In this document: in pieces, positions 38,301 to 48,465 of the stretch
Layout of the letters: each line of letters begins with the position of its first letter
Numbering within the stretch: the stretch's first letter is position 1
DNA from: Mugil cephalus
Lineage: Eukaryota > Chordata > Actinopteri > Mugiliformes > Mugilidae
Direction of reading: 5' to 3'
Length of the DNA stretch: 64,000 bases
NCBI RefSeq assembly: GCF_022458985.1
Contig: NC_061783.1
Location: forward strand, 4,556,413 to 4,620,412
Position numbers and translations under genes: made by a program
Notes under the pieces: generated by a model
Database searches by the model: none
What the model saw: only the letters and a program-made list of their open reading frames with translations
What the model was told of the DNA's origin: nothing

Positions 38301-40852
38301 TCTCCCTGAATGAGAAATTGGTAGAATAAAGTTAACTCATTGTGCCCTACATGTGACAAGGGAGAACTCACAGATCACGTCAATAATCTACCTGACTGTT
38401 TCAATGTTTAGTCAAGTTGAAGAAGTAGAAGATATCTCTAGACAGCATTTTTGCTTTCACTTCCACTGTACCATGGAATGCTTTGAGAGAAAAAGCATTT
38501 CTTGTCGTTCACAGTAACGCTCATCTTGTCGAACTAGTACCACTTCAAATCTTCACAAAAAGTTTATTAACTCACAGTAGACTCACCTTGAGCATGACGT
38601 GGCAGCGAACTGTGTCCGTTCCGTAGGTTTCAGGTATTTGTCGAACTGTATTCGGAGGTGCTGTCATCAGGTTCGCCTTTGGTGTGAATATGGCATAGAT
38701 TGTATCCCCGCTCTTAATATGTCTGTCTTGTAAAGACCCTGTCAATAAAATGCATTTTGAAAAGTTTATTTTACAAATTGTGTTTTGTACAACATTAGAT
38801 TCTGTATGAATGATGAGTTTTCATTCTCTGGTAACTGTTTTAATGAGACATTGTAGTATTATTGTAGTATTGTAGTCTCAAATTTGTCTGTGAAATCTAT
38901 TATCTGACATCAGTGTAATTATTTTAATCAAAACCACAATCCAGGCCTACAGTTTAGGGCACAAAGCTTAAAAAAGAACAGCTGTTAGGAATGACGTTTC
39001 ACCACTCATCTAAGTATGTCTGGCAGTTAAGACTCTGGACTCTAGACTCTACATAGACTCTCGTCATGTGAGTTTCGGTTTCAGGCGGGCTCCACTTACA
39101 GATGGTCCTATAAAAAAATGCCAACTCCCCACCAGTCACGTAGAACTGAAGAAGGTACTTGGGTGAGTGTTTAAATGTCTTCAAAAACAAAAAAAAAAAA
39201 AAAAAAAAAAAATATCCAGATGCGCTTATTTCAGCTTTGCTTTTGGATAAATATTAATGATGATTAAAACTGCTGCTATAGGCAGAGTTGTAGAACAGAA
39301 AAACTAGTGCAGCTGTACATTTCAGCATGTAGATATATGTCTGCTTCATCGAGAAACCTCCTCTTCCTTAACTGAACTTACATGTGTTGAAAAAGGGGTC
39401 GTCAGTCAGAGGCATCCCATCCACTGTGTAGAGGCAGACCGCTCTGGAGGAATCAATGCTTTCAAGGTGACAAATCCTCAACATCAGATCTTCAACTGTG
39501 TTTTGTGCTGGATCCATATCTGCAATTTCACAACAGCAGCATTACAATAAACAAAGGTGGTGGTGTGACTGGTGTTTTTAATAAAGTACATGTTAGTTGC
39601 TTTAATACACAGATCACTGTCCTGGCAGTGTTTTTCATAGGGATACTCCAGCTGGCTAAATGTATATTCTAACTTGGCACCCACTGGTTTGACACTCACG
39701 TGACAAATGTGACGTACAGTAAATGGCCAGATACCTTAGCACCATAATACTTAATTTAACATTTAGCATATTTTCATTTTTGGTAGAAGTATTGATGCCG
39801 TATTATTACATATTAATATAGCTGAAAATGAACTGTATTGGGATCAATTAGTCTTATGCAGTTCTCAGTTCAATCTCTATTCCCTTTCCCTTTTCCCTTG
39901 AGTTAAAGACTCTGGGCATGTTAGTAAAACAGAAATATGAACGTTAATAGGAATTTCTATATAAATTAGTTTTTATTTTCCTACAAAAATACTTATATGC
40001 AAGTACATTCTCTTACCTTTGATGCATTTTGGTTCTGCACACTTGGGATACGTGTACAGCAGAGAGAATGACTGTACCGATTTTTGTACTGGTGCTGCAG
40101 CTGACTGTCCCGGTGCTCTGAATCTTCCAATGTCTTTTTTCATGGCAATGAAACGATTCCTTTCCACCTGACTAAATCCTGTTCAGACAATGTATTTTTA
40201 ATGTATTTTTAATGGAAACGAACATATCTTAGACTCAGCTCCGATGTATTCAACAGAATTTTAGAATTTAAAAAGAATGTTTTACATAAATAAAATAATG
40301 CAGAAAATGGTAGCTATTAATACATCTCAGTGTAATTACAAAATGATAGAACAGGAACAGTATAAGAGAAATAATTCAGAAAAACAAACAACAAATGTTT
40401 TCCCAGCTCTTTAAATCTAATATCAATTAATTTTAACCTTACTAGAAGTCTTTACTCAGGTTTTTAATTATTTTTCTTAATATGAATGATTGATTACTCA
40501 TCAATAATTAAACTATGTTCTATAACCCTTTTTTCTTTTACTCCGTCTTATTTGGCTCTATGCCAGCCCTTTCCCTCACTTTTCAACATAGTTGTACTGT
40601 CTAGATAGATAGAAATAGAGAAGTGGTCTGCAAGTTTGTGTCACAAAAACTTGGGCCTTAAAATATGTTTGTTGAATCAAAATAAAAAATTATGAATTAA
40701 AAAAATCAAAGTGAATTCTTACCGAATTTGGTTAAGTCTTCATCCGTCACACTATCAATGAAATCTCTTTCATCTTTCACACCCAGCTCTCGAAACTTAT
40801 TGTAGAACTTCTCTAGTCTGTGCTTTTCAAGCAGGTTGTAAATTGCATCCAT
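26375..40852 (-). CDS. SAM, tandem ubiquitin-like, VWA, E2 (UBC) and U-box multidomain protein
   Basis: Twenty-four exons join in phase to 1072 aa: 40723-40852, 40017-40178, 39382-39519, 38587-38738, 38202-38305, 37904-38096, 37599-37730, 37348-37491, 36213-36348, 34979-35129, 34495-34631, 32965-33076, 32624-32687, 32201-32404, 31953-32098, 31120-31238, 30725-30846, 30514-30611, 29594-29730, 29110-29234, 28310-28455, 27709-27811, 26961-27097 and 26375-26501. Domains in order: SAM (1-62); ubiquitin-like 1 (about 80-165) and 2 (about 184-262, IANLKNKLANESGIPAHVL, close to ubiquitin); unassigned 290-580; VWA (583-760) with MIDAS D589-T-S-S-S593, T665 and D697; E2 (about 820-965) with GPPDTPYEKGTF and catalytic-type C915 in GRIC; U-box (about 993-1066, ICPLTKKLFVDPV ... 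GAVYERKAI). The U-box lacks zinc ligands, so it is not RING or SP-RING. The HPN motif reads H905-C-N. I infer that it is an E2/E3 hybrid ubiquitin or UBL ligase, probably cytosolic, as no signal peptide or membrane segment is seen. I know of no human counterpart. Confidence 0.88.
27838..27975 (+). repeat. Fragment of a common fish interspersed repeat (LINE 3'-end type)
   Basis: Intronic. It contains ACAGGTTGCCAGTCAATAAC, then a CACACAGAAAGACAAAC stretch, and then CATGTCTTTGGACTGTGGGA. This string of motifs is widespread in fish genomes and is usually annotated as the 3' part of L2-like LINEs. The family call is from memory. Confidence 0.55.
28072..28205 (+). mobile_element. Degenerate tRNA-derived SINE
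   Basis: Intronic. An A-box-like TGTGGCTCAGTAGGTAGAG (from 28081) is followed about 30 bp later by a B-box-like GCAGTTCAATCCCC. Further on comes AAGCAAGACCCTGAACC, a decayed form of the tail typical of fish tRNA-SINEs (GGGCAAGACACTGAACC). It is not a functional tRNA, since no cloverleaf or acceptor stem closes. Confidence 0.6.
28566..28641. repeat. (AT)n-rich palindromic tract
   Basis: About 75 bp of almost pure A/T with self-complementary TATATA blocks, in an intron of the E2/U-box gene. Confidence 0.85.
31543..31565. repeat. (ATGA)n microsatellite
   Basis: Five to six tandem tetranucleotide units directly left of the pentanucleotide array. Confidence 0.85.
31574..31636. repeat. (TATTC)n pentanucleotide microsatellite
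   Basis: About twelve near-perfect TATTC units (63 bp) in an intron between two VWA-coding exons. Confidence 0.92.
33192..33216. repeat. 11-bp inverted repeat
   Basis: CAGATCGCTTT and its exact reverse complement AAAGCGATCTG are separated by 3 nt, so this is a short hairpin in an intron. Function unknown. Confidence 0.7.
33462..33877. repeat. Pair of ~51-bp direct repeats, 364 bp apart
   Basis: A unit beginning TTGGTCTTTCATGCTAAATG occurs at 33462-33512 and again at 33826-33877 with only a couple of differences. Both copies are in the large intron between the exons at 34495 and 33076. They may flank an old insertion or be repeat ends; no open frame lies between them. Confidence 0.75.
34150..34440. 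repeat. Common teleost TTAGGG-like interspersed repeat with GT microsatellite
   Basis: A (GT)n run at about 34154-34173 is followed by GAGGACATTTTGGCTGGTCC, then a block with several TTAGGG-like units (about 34330-34400), then GGGGCTAGGGAATGCATTAT. This fixed order recurs as an interspersed repeat in fish genomes, so it is not a telomeric tract. Family name not assigned. Confidence 0.6.
36590..36990 (-). mobile_element. Decayed Ty3/gypsy reverse transcriptase fragment in an intron
   Basis: The minus-strand translation near 36690-36850 contains SKSDLCQAHF, a stop, IPLKKTSS and then FVGIPGVVLYLDDLVVQ. The last holds the YxDD reverse transcriptase active-site motif in a gypsy-like setting. About 40 residues usually found between LKKTS and the YxDD block are missing, so this is an internally deleted relic. 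It is distinct from the element at 43.9-46.3 kb, which lacks this region. Confidence 0.65.
39189..39212. repeat. Poly-A tract (about 24 bp)
   Basis: A pure A run in the intron upstream of the exon at 38587-38738. It may be the tail of a retroposed sequence, but no body is recognisable. Confidence 0.8.
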
Positions 40853-40981
40853 CTGAAAAAACACATACCAAATAAAGTTGAAATGAGTTGAAATTCTCAA
40901 TATGTGAACTAAGAGGTTAAGTTATCCTGTATATCCAAAGGGTTTAATTTTGAGTAAACTATTAAATCCAGAAGATCTTAC

Positions 40982-41074
40982 CTTGAAGCATTCAAGTTGA
41001 AGTGCAACAATTTAGGTTTCTGTTTCTCCAATTTATTGGAGTCAGTGGTTATCACGACTTTATCAAAAATGAAA
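40982..41074 (-). other. Candidate 5' UTR exon of the SAM-UBL-VWA-E2-U-box gene
   Basis: This 93-nt interval is bounded by a strong acceptor (a long pyrimidine tract ending TTTTTAG) and a strong donor (CAAG|GTAAGA) on the minus strand. Joined to the next exon, it gives stops in the frame of the SAM domain, so it would be untranslated and leave the ATG at 40850-40852 as the start. That exon opens with its acceptor directly at the ATG. Confidence 0.4.
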
Positions 41075-41140
41075 CTAAAAAGAAAAAAAAAGAAAAAAAC
41101 TTGCAATGGGCGTGAATGTACAATAATCTGAGCAACCTAC

Positions 41141-41199
41141 TTTTTAAACATTGTACCTTCTTATCAGCAGTGCTGATAAGAAGGTACAATGTTTAAAAA
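41141..41199. repeat. Perfect 28-bp inverted repeat with 3-nt loop
   Basis: The arm at 41141-41168 is the exact reverse complement of 41172-41199, and only AGT lies between them. Arm core: AACATTGTACCTTCTTATCA. It lies about 290 bp upstream of the start codon of the E2/U-box gene and 70 bp upstream of its candidate 5' exon. It could be a hairpin RNA, a cruciform or a tiny palindromic element. Confidence 0.9.
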
Positions 41200-43876
41200 C
41201 AGGTTCAGCGCTTTACTTACTATTAAATTACATGGGGGTTAGTTTAGTATTTTAAACAAAAACAGCTACATAGTATTACTTCAGTTTCACGTTCAATAAG
41301 CTTCTAGTGGTGTTTTGTTATAGTCTAATATTTTGCCATGAAAACATCCACTGGATGTCTAGTCTCTATGTATGATGACTCAGGAACCTATACTAAAGAT
41401 AGGATGTGACGGTACAAGTATAATGTGTCTGCACATCAGATCCCAAGCTCATTCTCTCCAGATATTTGGTAACCATTGTCAAATACAGGACCTGAAATAG
41501 TTGACACAAGAACCTGCAATTTATTATGAGACAACCGGTGTTAAAATGCATGCAAACACTGAAATGTTCTGTGGTGCTAAATTACTGTAAATTGCTTAAA
41601 AACTTTAAATCCTCTTTTCACTTAGTCAGAAGAAACACATCATAAGAGTAATACTGGTAAGTAACACTGTGTACAATAAACATTTTGCAACTCACCACGG
41701 GCAGTGCAAACTATGAACATCATAAAACAGAATGTTAAGCCGGTCATGAGGAAGTAACTACAATCACAACAAAGTCCAACTTAGAGCAACGGAAAATTTA
41801 CTTTGTAAAATTTGAGGTAGTTTACCACCACTTGTTTAGGGTGTGACTGTGTGAGCAAATGAATAATGCATACAACTGTAAGTGCTTTGATCATCTAACA
41901 ATGAAAAAGTGCAATATAAAACTAATGCATTATTATTATTATAAATACAATTCAAAACGTCTTTGTTTTCTTTATGCATCACAAAACCATAATGGACAAG
42001 CCTTCTCAGCCTCTTAATACCGAGTTGAGGCTGAGTTGAAACTTATCAGACTTATCAAGCCACATGTCTTAGTGCATTAGAGGAACTCCGTCTTGGCCAC
42101 AACCATCCGACTCTACAATGTCACAGCTCCATACTGCCAACCTAGCCTGACTTTGACTCATGAAATAGTACATTAGTTATAGTCAGACTGTCTCAGGACA
42201 GATAACAATATTGCACAAATTCATCATACATCTATTACACATTTGTATTTGTAAGACTAGAAAATGCCACAAATCTGCAAAGGTGTAAATATGCTACATG
42301 AATAAATGCAAAAACCATTCTGAAATGAGCAACTAGACTGGTAGAGTTGACTCAGCAAGAGTGAGAAGTGAGTAGAGTATATTTGGCCCATCTTTTGGGT
42401 GTGGCTCATTTATAATATATATATATATATATAATAAGTTTTTCTGACTGAACTTACACTGAGCTTCAGTGTATTCTAAGTATTCTTGCATTTGTTAATG
42501 TGCCTGTGTTTGATTTTTATTGTTGTAATTTTGTATTTATGTATTTTGTTCCAAGGTTTCTTTTGGAAAAGGGATTGTGATCTCAATTACAACAACACAT
42601 TATCAATTGGAAATGAAAGTACAGACATTATATTACAGGCAAATGCAGTGGGGTAGTGAGATATTTTAAATTTAAATTTAAAAGCTTTTCAGCGGGGTAG
42701 AAAGAAAATTGCATTTTACCAAAATATGTTGTGCAATCAGTGTGATCCACAACATTTGAAGGAAATGCATCATTGTGAACAATAGAATTTTCTGTGTTTC
42801 CTTTGAGCAATCAGAAAAGACGCTTTTTGAAATGGAATCCTAATGTAAATTGTGACACATCATTGTGTTTTTATATTCAGGTCCAAGGTGCAACTGGGCC
42901 TGGTGGCGTGAACCAGCGTCAGTCCTGCATAGACTGCTACATTGAGTTAATGTTTAACTAACTACTAACTAATCACTTGCACGTGGAGAGAACCTAGATC
43001 TGTCTTCTTTTGCAGGGAATGAGGGAATGAAGAGGGAATGTATACTTTTCTTTGTTGGCTTATGTAGGAAAACATGACTCCCCATTACATAGGTGTCACT
43101 CATGTTTGAGAAGAGACATCGTGGCATTGGCAACTAGCTGTGACATTTCCCGGTGGCATCCCCAGATGCCATGGCCAATGCCACTGTTTTAGGGGAGATG
43201 TCACTGCTTCTGCCATTGGGATTTTAGTATCATTTTTCAAGGTTTTCTTGATTAACCCTCTGAATCCCAAGCAGTTTCATTGTAGTCTAATGTGTGTGTG
43301 ATATTTTATTTTGTGAAGATAGAAAAAATAATGAATTAGTGTATACTATACACTTAAGGTACCCTGAAGACTGGGAACATAGAAAAAAAAACATTGGTGA
43401 TGTAACTACGTGCACACAAGACTTGGAATGAAAGACAAAAGAATTGGTGAACTAGAACTACATTATTACAACCTATTAGACAAATTTAGTCTTTACAAAA
43501 TACTATTTATACAAACACAAACAAACTTAGGCACTCAGACATACAAATATATGCTCACAACTCCTCCTGCGTTTCAAACTTTGAATGAGGGAAGAAAGAT
43601 TGAATTTGCACTGAAACAAGGCTGTAAGGCACATAAAACCTGTTCATTGGTACTGAGCAGCTCAGTGAAATGTTGAAGCGTTTTTATTCGTCTAATTTAA
43701 TTAATATAGAGCGAACGATGTATTCTCTGCCAATTTTCAAGGACGACATTAGACGCAAAGCGATGTTCTAGAAATTTAATGAAGTTAGTTGGTTGGTAAA
43801 TGCCAGTCATTTAAAAATAAGTAGTATTTTCAGCCCAGACTCAGACGCTGGGATTCATCCTCAAAGTCATCAAAAA
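41200..43876. other. Non-coding region upstream of the E2/U-box gene
   Basis: No coding gene is visible in 2.7 kb. It is AT-rich with a short (AT)n run at about 42416-42434 and an imperfect hairpin at 43115-43202. The plus-strand open frame at 43410-43676 has no recognisable family, splice partner or codon bias. Confidence 0.5.
43115..43202. repeat. Imperfect nested hairpin
   Basis: GTGGCATTGGC (43121-43131) pairs with GCCAATGCCAC (43174-43184). GACATC (43115-43120) pairs with GATGTC (43197-43202). Inside, TGGCATC and GATGCCA form a further short stem. The total is about 88 nt with bulges. Confidence 0.6.
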
Positions 43877-44456
43877 TGTCAGGCCGAGACTCAAAAGCAG
43901 GACTCAGGACTCAGAATGCAGAGATGACAAAAAGGCTTTAATTGGATTCCTCAGAGATCCCTCACAGAGGGACAAACAAATGGCCACAAAAAAAACCTAG
44001 ACGCTAATCTGATCAGTGAAAACAAAAAACTCTCCAGAAGGAGGAAACTCGAATCAAAGAAACAAATCAAAAATTAACACAAAACACTCCGAATGGAGGA
44101 AAACCTCAGGACTAAGGATTTAACTAAGAAAAGACTAAACAAACAAAACTTTCTCTTCGAGAGGATTCACAGGCTTACTTGAAACTACTTTGGTTGAAGA
44201 CATGAAGCAAAGCACGAGAACAGGTTGACGACGATAACACTCTGGCACGAGACAAGGGGAATACAGACTACTTAAACACATGGAGGGAAATAGGGGACAG
44301 GTGGACACAATCAGGAATCAGGGAAGACAATCAGACTGGTGACACATGAGGAAGGGCAAGTGACCTGAAACAAGAGGAGAGTTACTTTTCAAAATAAAAC
44401 AGAAAATGACAGGACAAAACAACCCCAAGACAAGACACCCTCACCACGGTGTGACA
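43877..44456 (-). mobile_element. 3' LTR of a Ty3/gypsy element
   Basis: On the minus strand the block starts TGTCACACCG and ends CGGCCTGACA, the TG...CA ends expected of an LTR, and it lies directly after the pol stop. A purine-rich tract (AAGAGGGGGGG, about 44461-44471) immediately before it fits the polypurine tract. A TTTAAG TATA-like box and an ATTAAAG signal fit U3/R. Its length is about 580 bp. The matching 5' LTR is absent. Confidence 0.75.
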
Positions 44457-44468
44457 GAACCCCCCCTC

Positions 44469-46320
44469 TTAGGACTGGCTACCAGACGGTCCAGGCTGTT
44501 CAGGATGGTCGCGGTTGAAGTCAGCAATAAGGGTACGGTCCACAATGAACCGTGATGGGATCCACTGTCTCTCCTCCGGACCGTACCCCTCCCAATCCAC
44601 CAGGTACTGTCTGCCCCGGCCCCTGTTGCGTACAGCCAGCAGCCGTTTAACCTTGTAGACCGGACCCCCGTCTATCATCTCAGGAGGAGGAGGGGGCGGG
44701 AGGGGGGGAACCAAGGGACTCTCCTTGGCCGGCTTGACCTGACTGACATGGAAGGTGGGGTGAACACGGAGGGAGCGAGGTAGGCGGAGCCGGACAGCCG
44801 CAGGACCGATGACCTTGGTAATGGGGAAGAGACCCACAAAACGCGGTGCCAGTTTCTTGGAGGGGACCCTGAGGTGAAGATTCTTGGTAGAAAGCCAAAC
44901 CCTTTGACCTGGCTGGTATGCAGGTGCGGGTCGCCTCTTGCGGTCCGCCGCTTTCTTGGTCCGGTCCCCTTGGCGGATAAGCACTTGCCGTGCAGCGGCC
45001 CAGATGCGTCGGCAGCGGCGGATCATGGCGTGGGCGGATGGGACCGTGACTTCAGGCTCCTGGGCAGCGAACACAGGAGGTTCATAACCATAAACACACT
45101 TGAAGGGCGAAAACCCTGTGGCAGACGTAGGCAGGGAGTTGTGGGCGTACTCGACCCAGACCAGGTGTTTGCTCCATGTCAAGGAGTTCTGGGACACTAG
45201 ACAACGGAGGCCGGTTTCCAACTGCTGGTTAAGGCGTTCGGTCTGGCCATTAGCCTCCGGGTGGTAGCCCGAGGTCAGACTGGCCTTAGCGCCGATGAGC
45301 CAGCAAAATTCCCTCCAGAACCGTGACACGAACTGGGGCCCCCGGTCTGAGACGATGTCCTTGGGAAACCCGTGAATCTTGAAAACATGGTCAATCATAA
45401 TTTCAGCTGTTTCCTTGGCTGAAGGCAGTTTAGGCAGGGCAATAAATCTGACCATTTTAGAGAATCTATCCACCACAGTGAGGACTGTGGTGTTACCTTG
45501 AGAGACCGGGAGCCCCGTGACGAAATCCATCGATATATTGGCCCATGGTCTGGAGGGGATAGGCAGTGGTTGCAGAAGTCCCATACGTGACCCGGAGGAC
45601 ACCTTGTTCCTCGCACAGACCGAACAAGCCTCGACATACTCCCGGACCTCCGATTCCATGGATGGCCACCAGAACCTCCGAGAGATGGCGAACACCGTCC
45701 GCCGAACTCCCGGATGACAGGAAAGCAGCGAGGAATGGGCCCAATGAATCACCTGTGGGCGCAAATCGACAGGGACAAACAATCGATTCTCGGGGCACCC
45801 ACTAGGTGGCGGAGCCTCACCATTAGCTTGCTTAACCTCATTTTCTATCTGCCAAGTCACCGCTCCAACCACACAGGTCAGTGGAAGGATAGGCTCTGGT
45901 TCTTTGACTACAGGCTCAGGGTCGTATAGACGTGACAGGGCGTCAGGCTTGATGTTTCGGGACCCCGGCCTGTAAGAAAGAGAAAAAGAAAAGCGGTTAA
46001 AGAACAGCCACCTGGCCTGGCGAGAATTGAGTCTCTTTGCCCTGCGTATATATTCCAGGTTCTTGTGGTCAGTCCAAACGATGAACGGGTGCTCAGCTCC
46101 CTCCAACCAGTGTCTCCACTCCTCCAACGCCACCTTAACCGCCAACAGCTCCCGATTGCCGACATCGTAATTTCGCTCCGCTCTGGACAGTCGTCGCGAC
46201 AGGAAGGCGCAGGGATGCATCTTCCCATCCTGCTCTGACCGCTGTGAAAGGACGGCCCCTATACCTTCGTTGGAAGCATCCACCTCTACAACGAGGTGTG
46301 GTGAAGCGGGACTTCAGCTT
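44469..46320 (-). mobile_element. 5'-truncated Ty3/gypsy chromovirus-type pol ORF (RNase H, integrase, chromodomain)
   Basis: A single uninterrupted minus-strand frame of just over 600 codons. It begins within the reverse transcriptase/RNase H junction ([18 protein letters not shown]) and is cut off by a stop and unrelated sequence near 46310. RNase H is followed by an integrase zinc-binding HHCC motif ([13 protein letters not shown] ... CSVCARN), an integrase core with D, D and E residues ([32 protein letters not shown]) and a C-terminal chromodomain ([15 protein letters not shown]). Gag, protease and most of the reverse transcriptase are missing, so it cannot move by itself. The intact frame suggests a fairly recent insertion. 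It lies on the same strand as, and upstream of, the E2/U-box gene. Confidence 0.92.
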
Positions 46321-47412
46321 CTGGTTGACATGTCTGTAAATACTTGCTATCAAAAGCCTGCAACCACTACACATTCATAACATATATGATTTTCAATGCA
46401 GTTTTATGTAAGATAGCACTCAGATGATTCATCGTAATCCAATGGAAAATTGATGTATGTGGCACAACAGGCGATGAGAAGCACTTATGTATTAAACAAA
46501 CTGAGAGTAAACATAACATGCACCATTAAATGGAATTCTCTAAATTCTTGATAAACTCCTTAGTAGTATTATTCAGTCTTAGCAAACATTTGCTAATTGA
46601 TGTTGTTCGACATGCATACAAAAACATTACAAAACCAGATATGTCTTTCACAGTAAAATAAAATCCATGTATTTTATTTTATTTATTTATTTATTTATTT
46701 TTTTAAAAAAACTTCTTAATCTATTGAGTTGTACTCCATTAAAAGATTCATATCCCGAGGGACTATACAGTATGACACAGTTTGAGTCCACAAAACACAG
46801 AAGGCAGGTTCTTCAAGAAACATATCTTTTTGGGGAAAGTGTAGATATATACACTACCTGTCAAAAGTTTTACAACAGTACACAGTATCCTCTCAGTCAG
46901 CATGTCCATGTGGGGCCCATAAGGGTTAAGTTGGCTGCAGATAAGGGTCCAAAATGGGTTTGTCCACAGCTTTCATGGTAACCCCACCAGTGTTTGCCCA
47001 TATGGGCCTCAAGTAGGTTCTGACCGGGTTTCAGGTGTGGCCCAACTTGCTGAGTTGCACAGGACCCATCTAGGCCTCATATCTTTGCCCACATGGGCAC
47101 AAAGGGGGATCAGACTGGACCTTAAATGGGGCCCAACAAAAAATTTTATGCCTAAGCCCACTTAGCCTTCCCAAACGGTGACATCGTCCGTGGCATGTGC
47201 CCTGGAAAGGCACATCTGTGGCGGCGGAAACCCACTCCTGGCAAAGGCTGTGATAATCATACAAGAAAGAACACAGACAATAAACTTGTCAACCTGTTTA
47301 TAAAGTTGCAAAATATAGTTTTAGTAAATGAAGTTACAGGCGATAATCCACACACCATGCGTAACAACTGAGTGGAAATGAAAATAACCTCCTTTTAATT
47401 GAAGATCTCATC

Positions 47413-47510
47413 TTCCGTAGCGCTTGATCCTGGAGCCTATCCAAGCTGGTATCGGGCGAGAGGCGGGGTACACCAAGTCGCCAGCCTATCGCAGGGCTAA
47501 CTTAATTGAA
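47413..47510 (+). repeat. Fragment of a common fish LINE-3'-end repeat
   Basis: Contains CTGGAGCCTATCCAAGCTGG, then GGGCGAGAGGCGGGGTACAC, then GTCGCCAGCCTATCGCAGGG. This is the hallmark order of a repeat abundant across fish, usually annotated as the tail of an L2-like LINE. Family assignment is from memory. Confidence 0.65.
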
Positions 47511-48382
47511 GATGAATTTGTTTAATCCTATCTCTGCCTGTAATAGGTACAGATTCTCCCCGCCCTGACATTGGATGTAAAAATGAGAAAGGAATAGCTG
47601 GCAGAGGCTGGACTGTAGTATGCTATCCTTTGGTCTGAGGCAGAATGACGATGCCCCGCAGAAAGAGGATCTTTTTTGTGAGGAGAGTCATGACAGACAA
47701 GGATACTCAGCATAATGTGAATGTGAAAGGGAGCACTAATGCTGAATAAAAGCGTAGCTGGAGTAGCTAACAACCACTCTTTGTACATCCACAGGACTGA
47801 CAGAGGACGTTGTGTAGACATTTTTTGTTCTATGTGCCAATTGCCATTTCCAAAACCAGCTGTAAATTCAAAGATTACCTCTGCTGTCTGCTGTCTATTT
47901 TGAGTTACCATGTTGTTTCATTGACCTTATTTAGAGTAGTCTCTGTTTCCACTTCAACACCCAGGTGTACTTACTGATATTTTGAATTGAATTGAAAATT
48001 CGATAGATAACATTGTGGTAGACTGAAATATAGCATGTGTTCAGTGCCTTAATGAAACCATTTATATTGAATAATTTCTGTGTATTCTCAATGCTTTTGA
48101 TTTCAATAGGGAATTCAAATCATCAATAAATGGTAAGATTAAAAAAGGCAAAAAGAATGAAAATTTGTCATTTTGTGTTTATTTATTTATTAAAAAAAGA
48201 ATAACTTATTTTCATTAAGAACACAGGTAAGTTGCTGTTTTTTTTTTTTTTTTTTTACAAAAATACAGTTTTAACTATTCCTCTCCTCCACACATGCTGA
48301 CACTGTTATTTGAACATAACTAAAATTGTGATTGGCTACTTATATTACAACGTATAAAGAAGAGTCAAAATCAATATGTGAA

Positions 48383-48465
48383 AGGCCCAAGCTGGACTCG
48401 AACATAGTCCTTCTCGCTGGGAGGCATCCCGGGGCCACTGTGCCGCTCTAGTGGTGACTAATTAA
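48383..48465 (-). repeat. Fragment of a GCGGCACAGTGG-type interspersed repeat
   Basis: On the minus strand it reads AGCGGCACAGTGGCCCCGGG, then CAGCGAGAAGGACTATGTTC, then GAGTCCAGCTTGGGCC. This matches the general form of a frequent fish SINE/LINE-associated repeat (GGCGGCACAGTGG ... CAGCGAGAAGGTCCTGGGTTC). Confidence 0.55.

Noticed and set aside
39484-39699. 71-codon minus-strand open frame
   Set aside because: It overlaps the 5' edge of a real exon and reads out of its frame into intron.
40982-41074. Coding exon upstream of the SAM domain
   Set aside because: One frame is open, but joining it to the next exon shifts out of the SAM frame and hits a stop; kept only as a candidate 5' UTR exon.
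44874-45930. Several plus-strand open frames of 66-108 codons
   Set aside because: All are antisense shadows of the gypsy pol frame.
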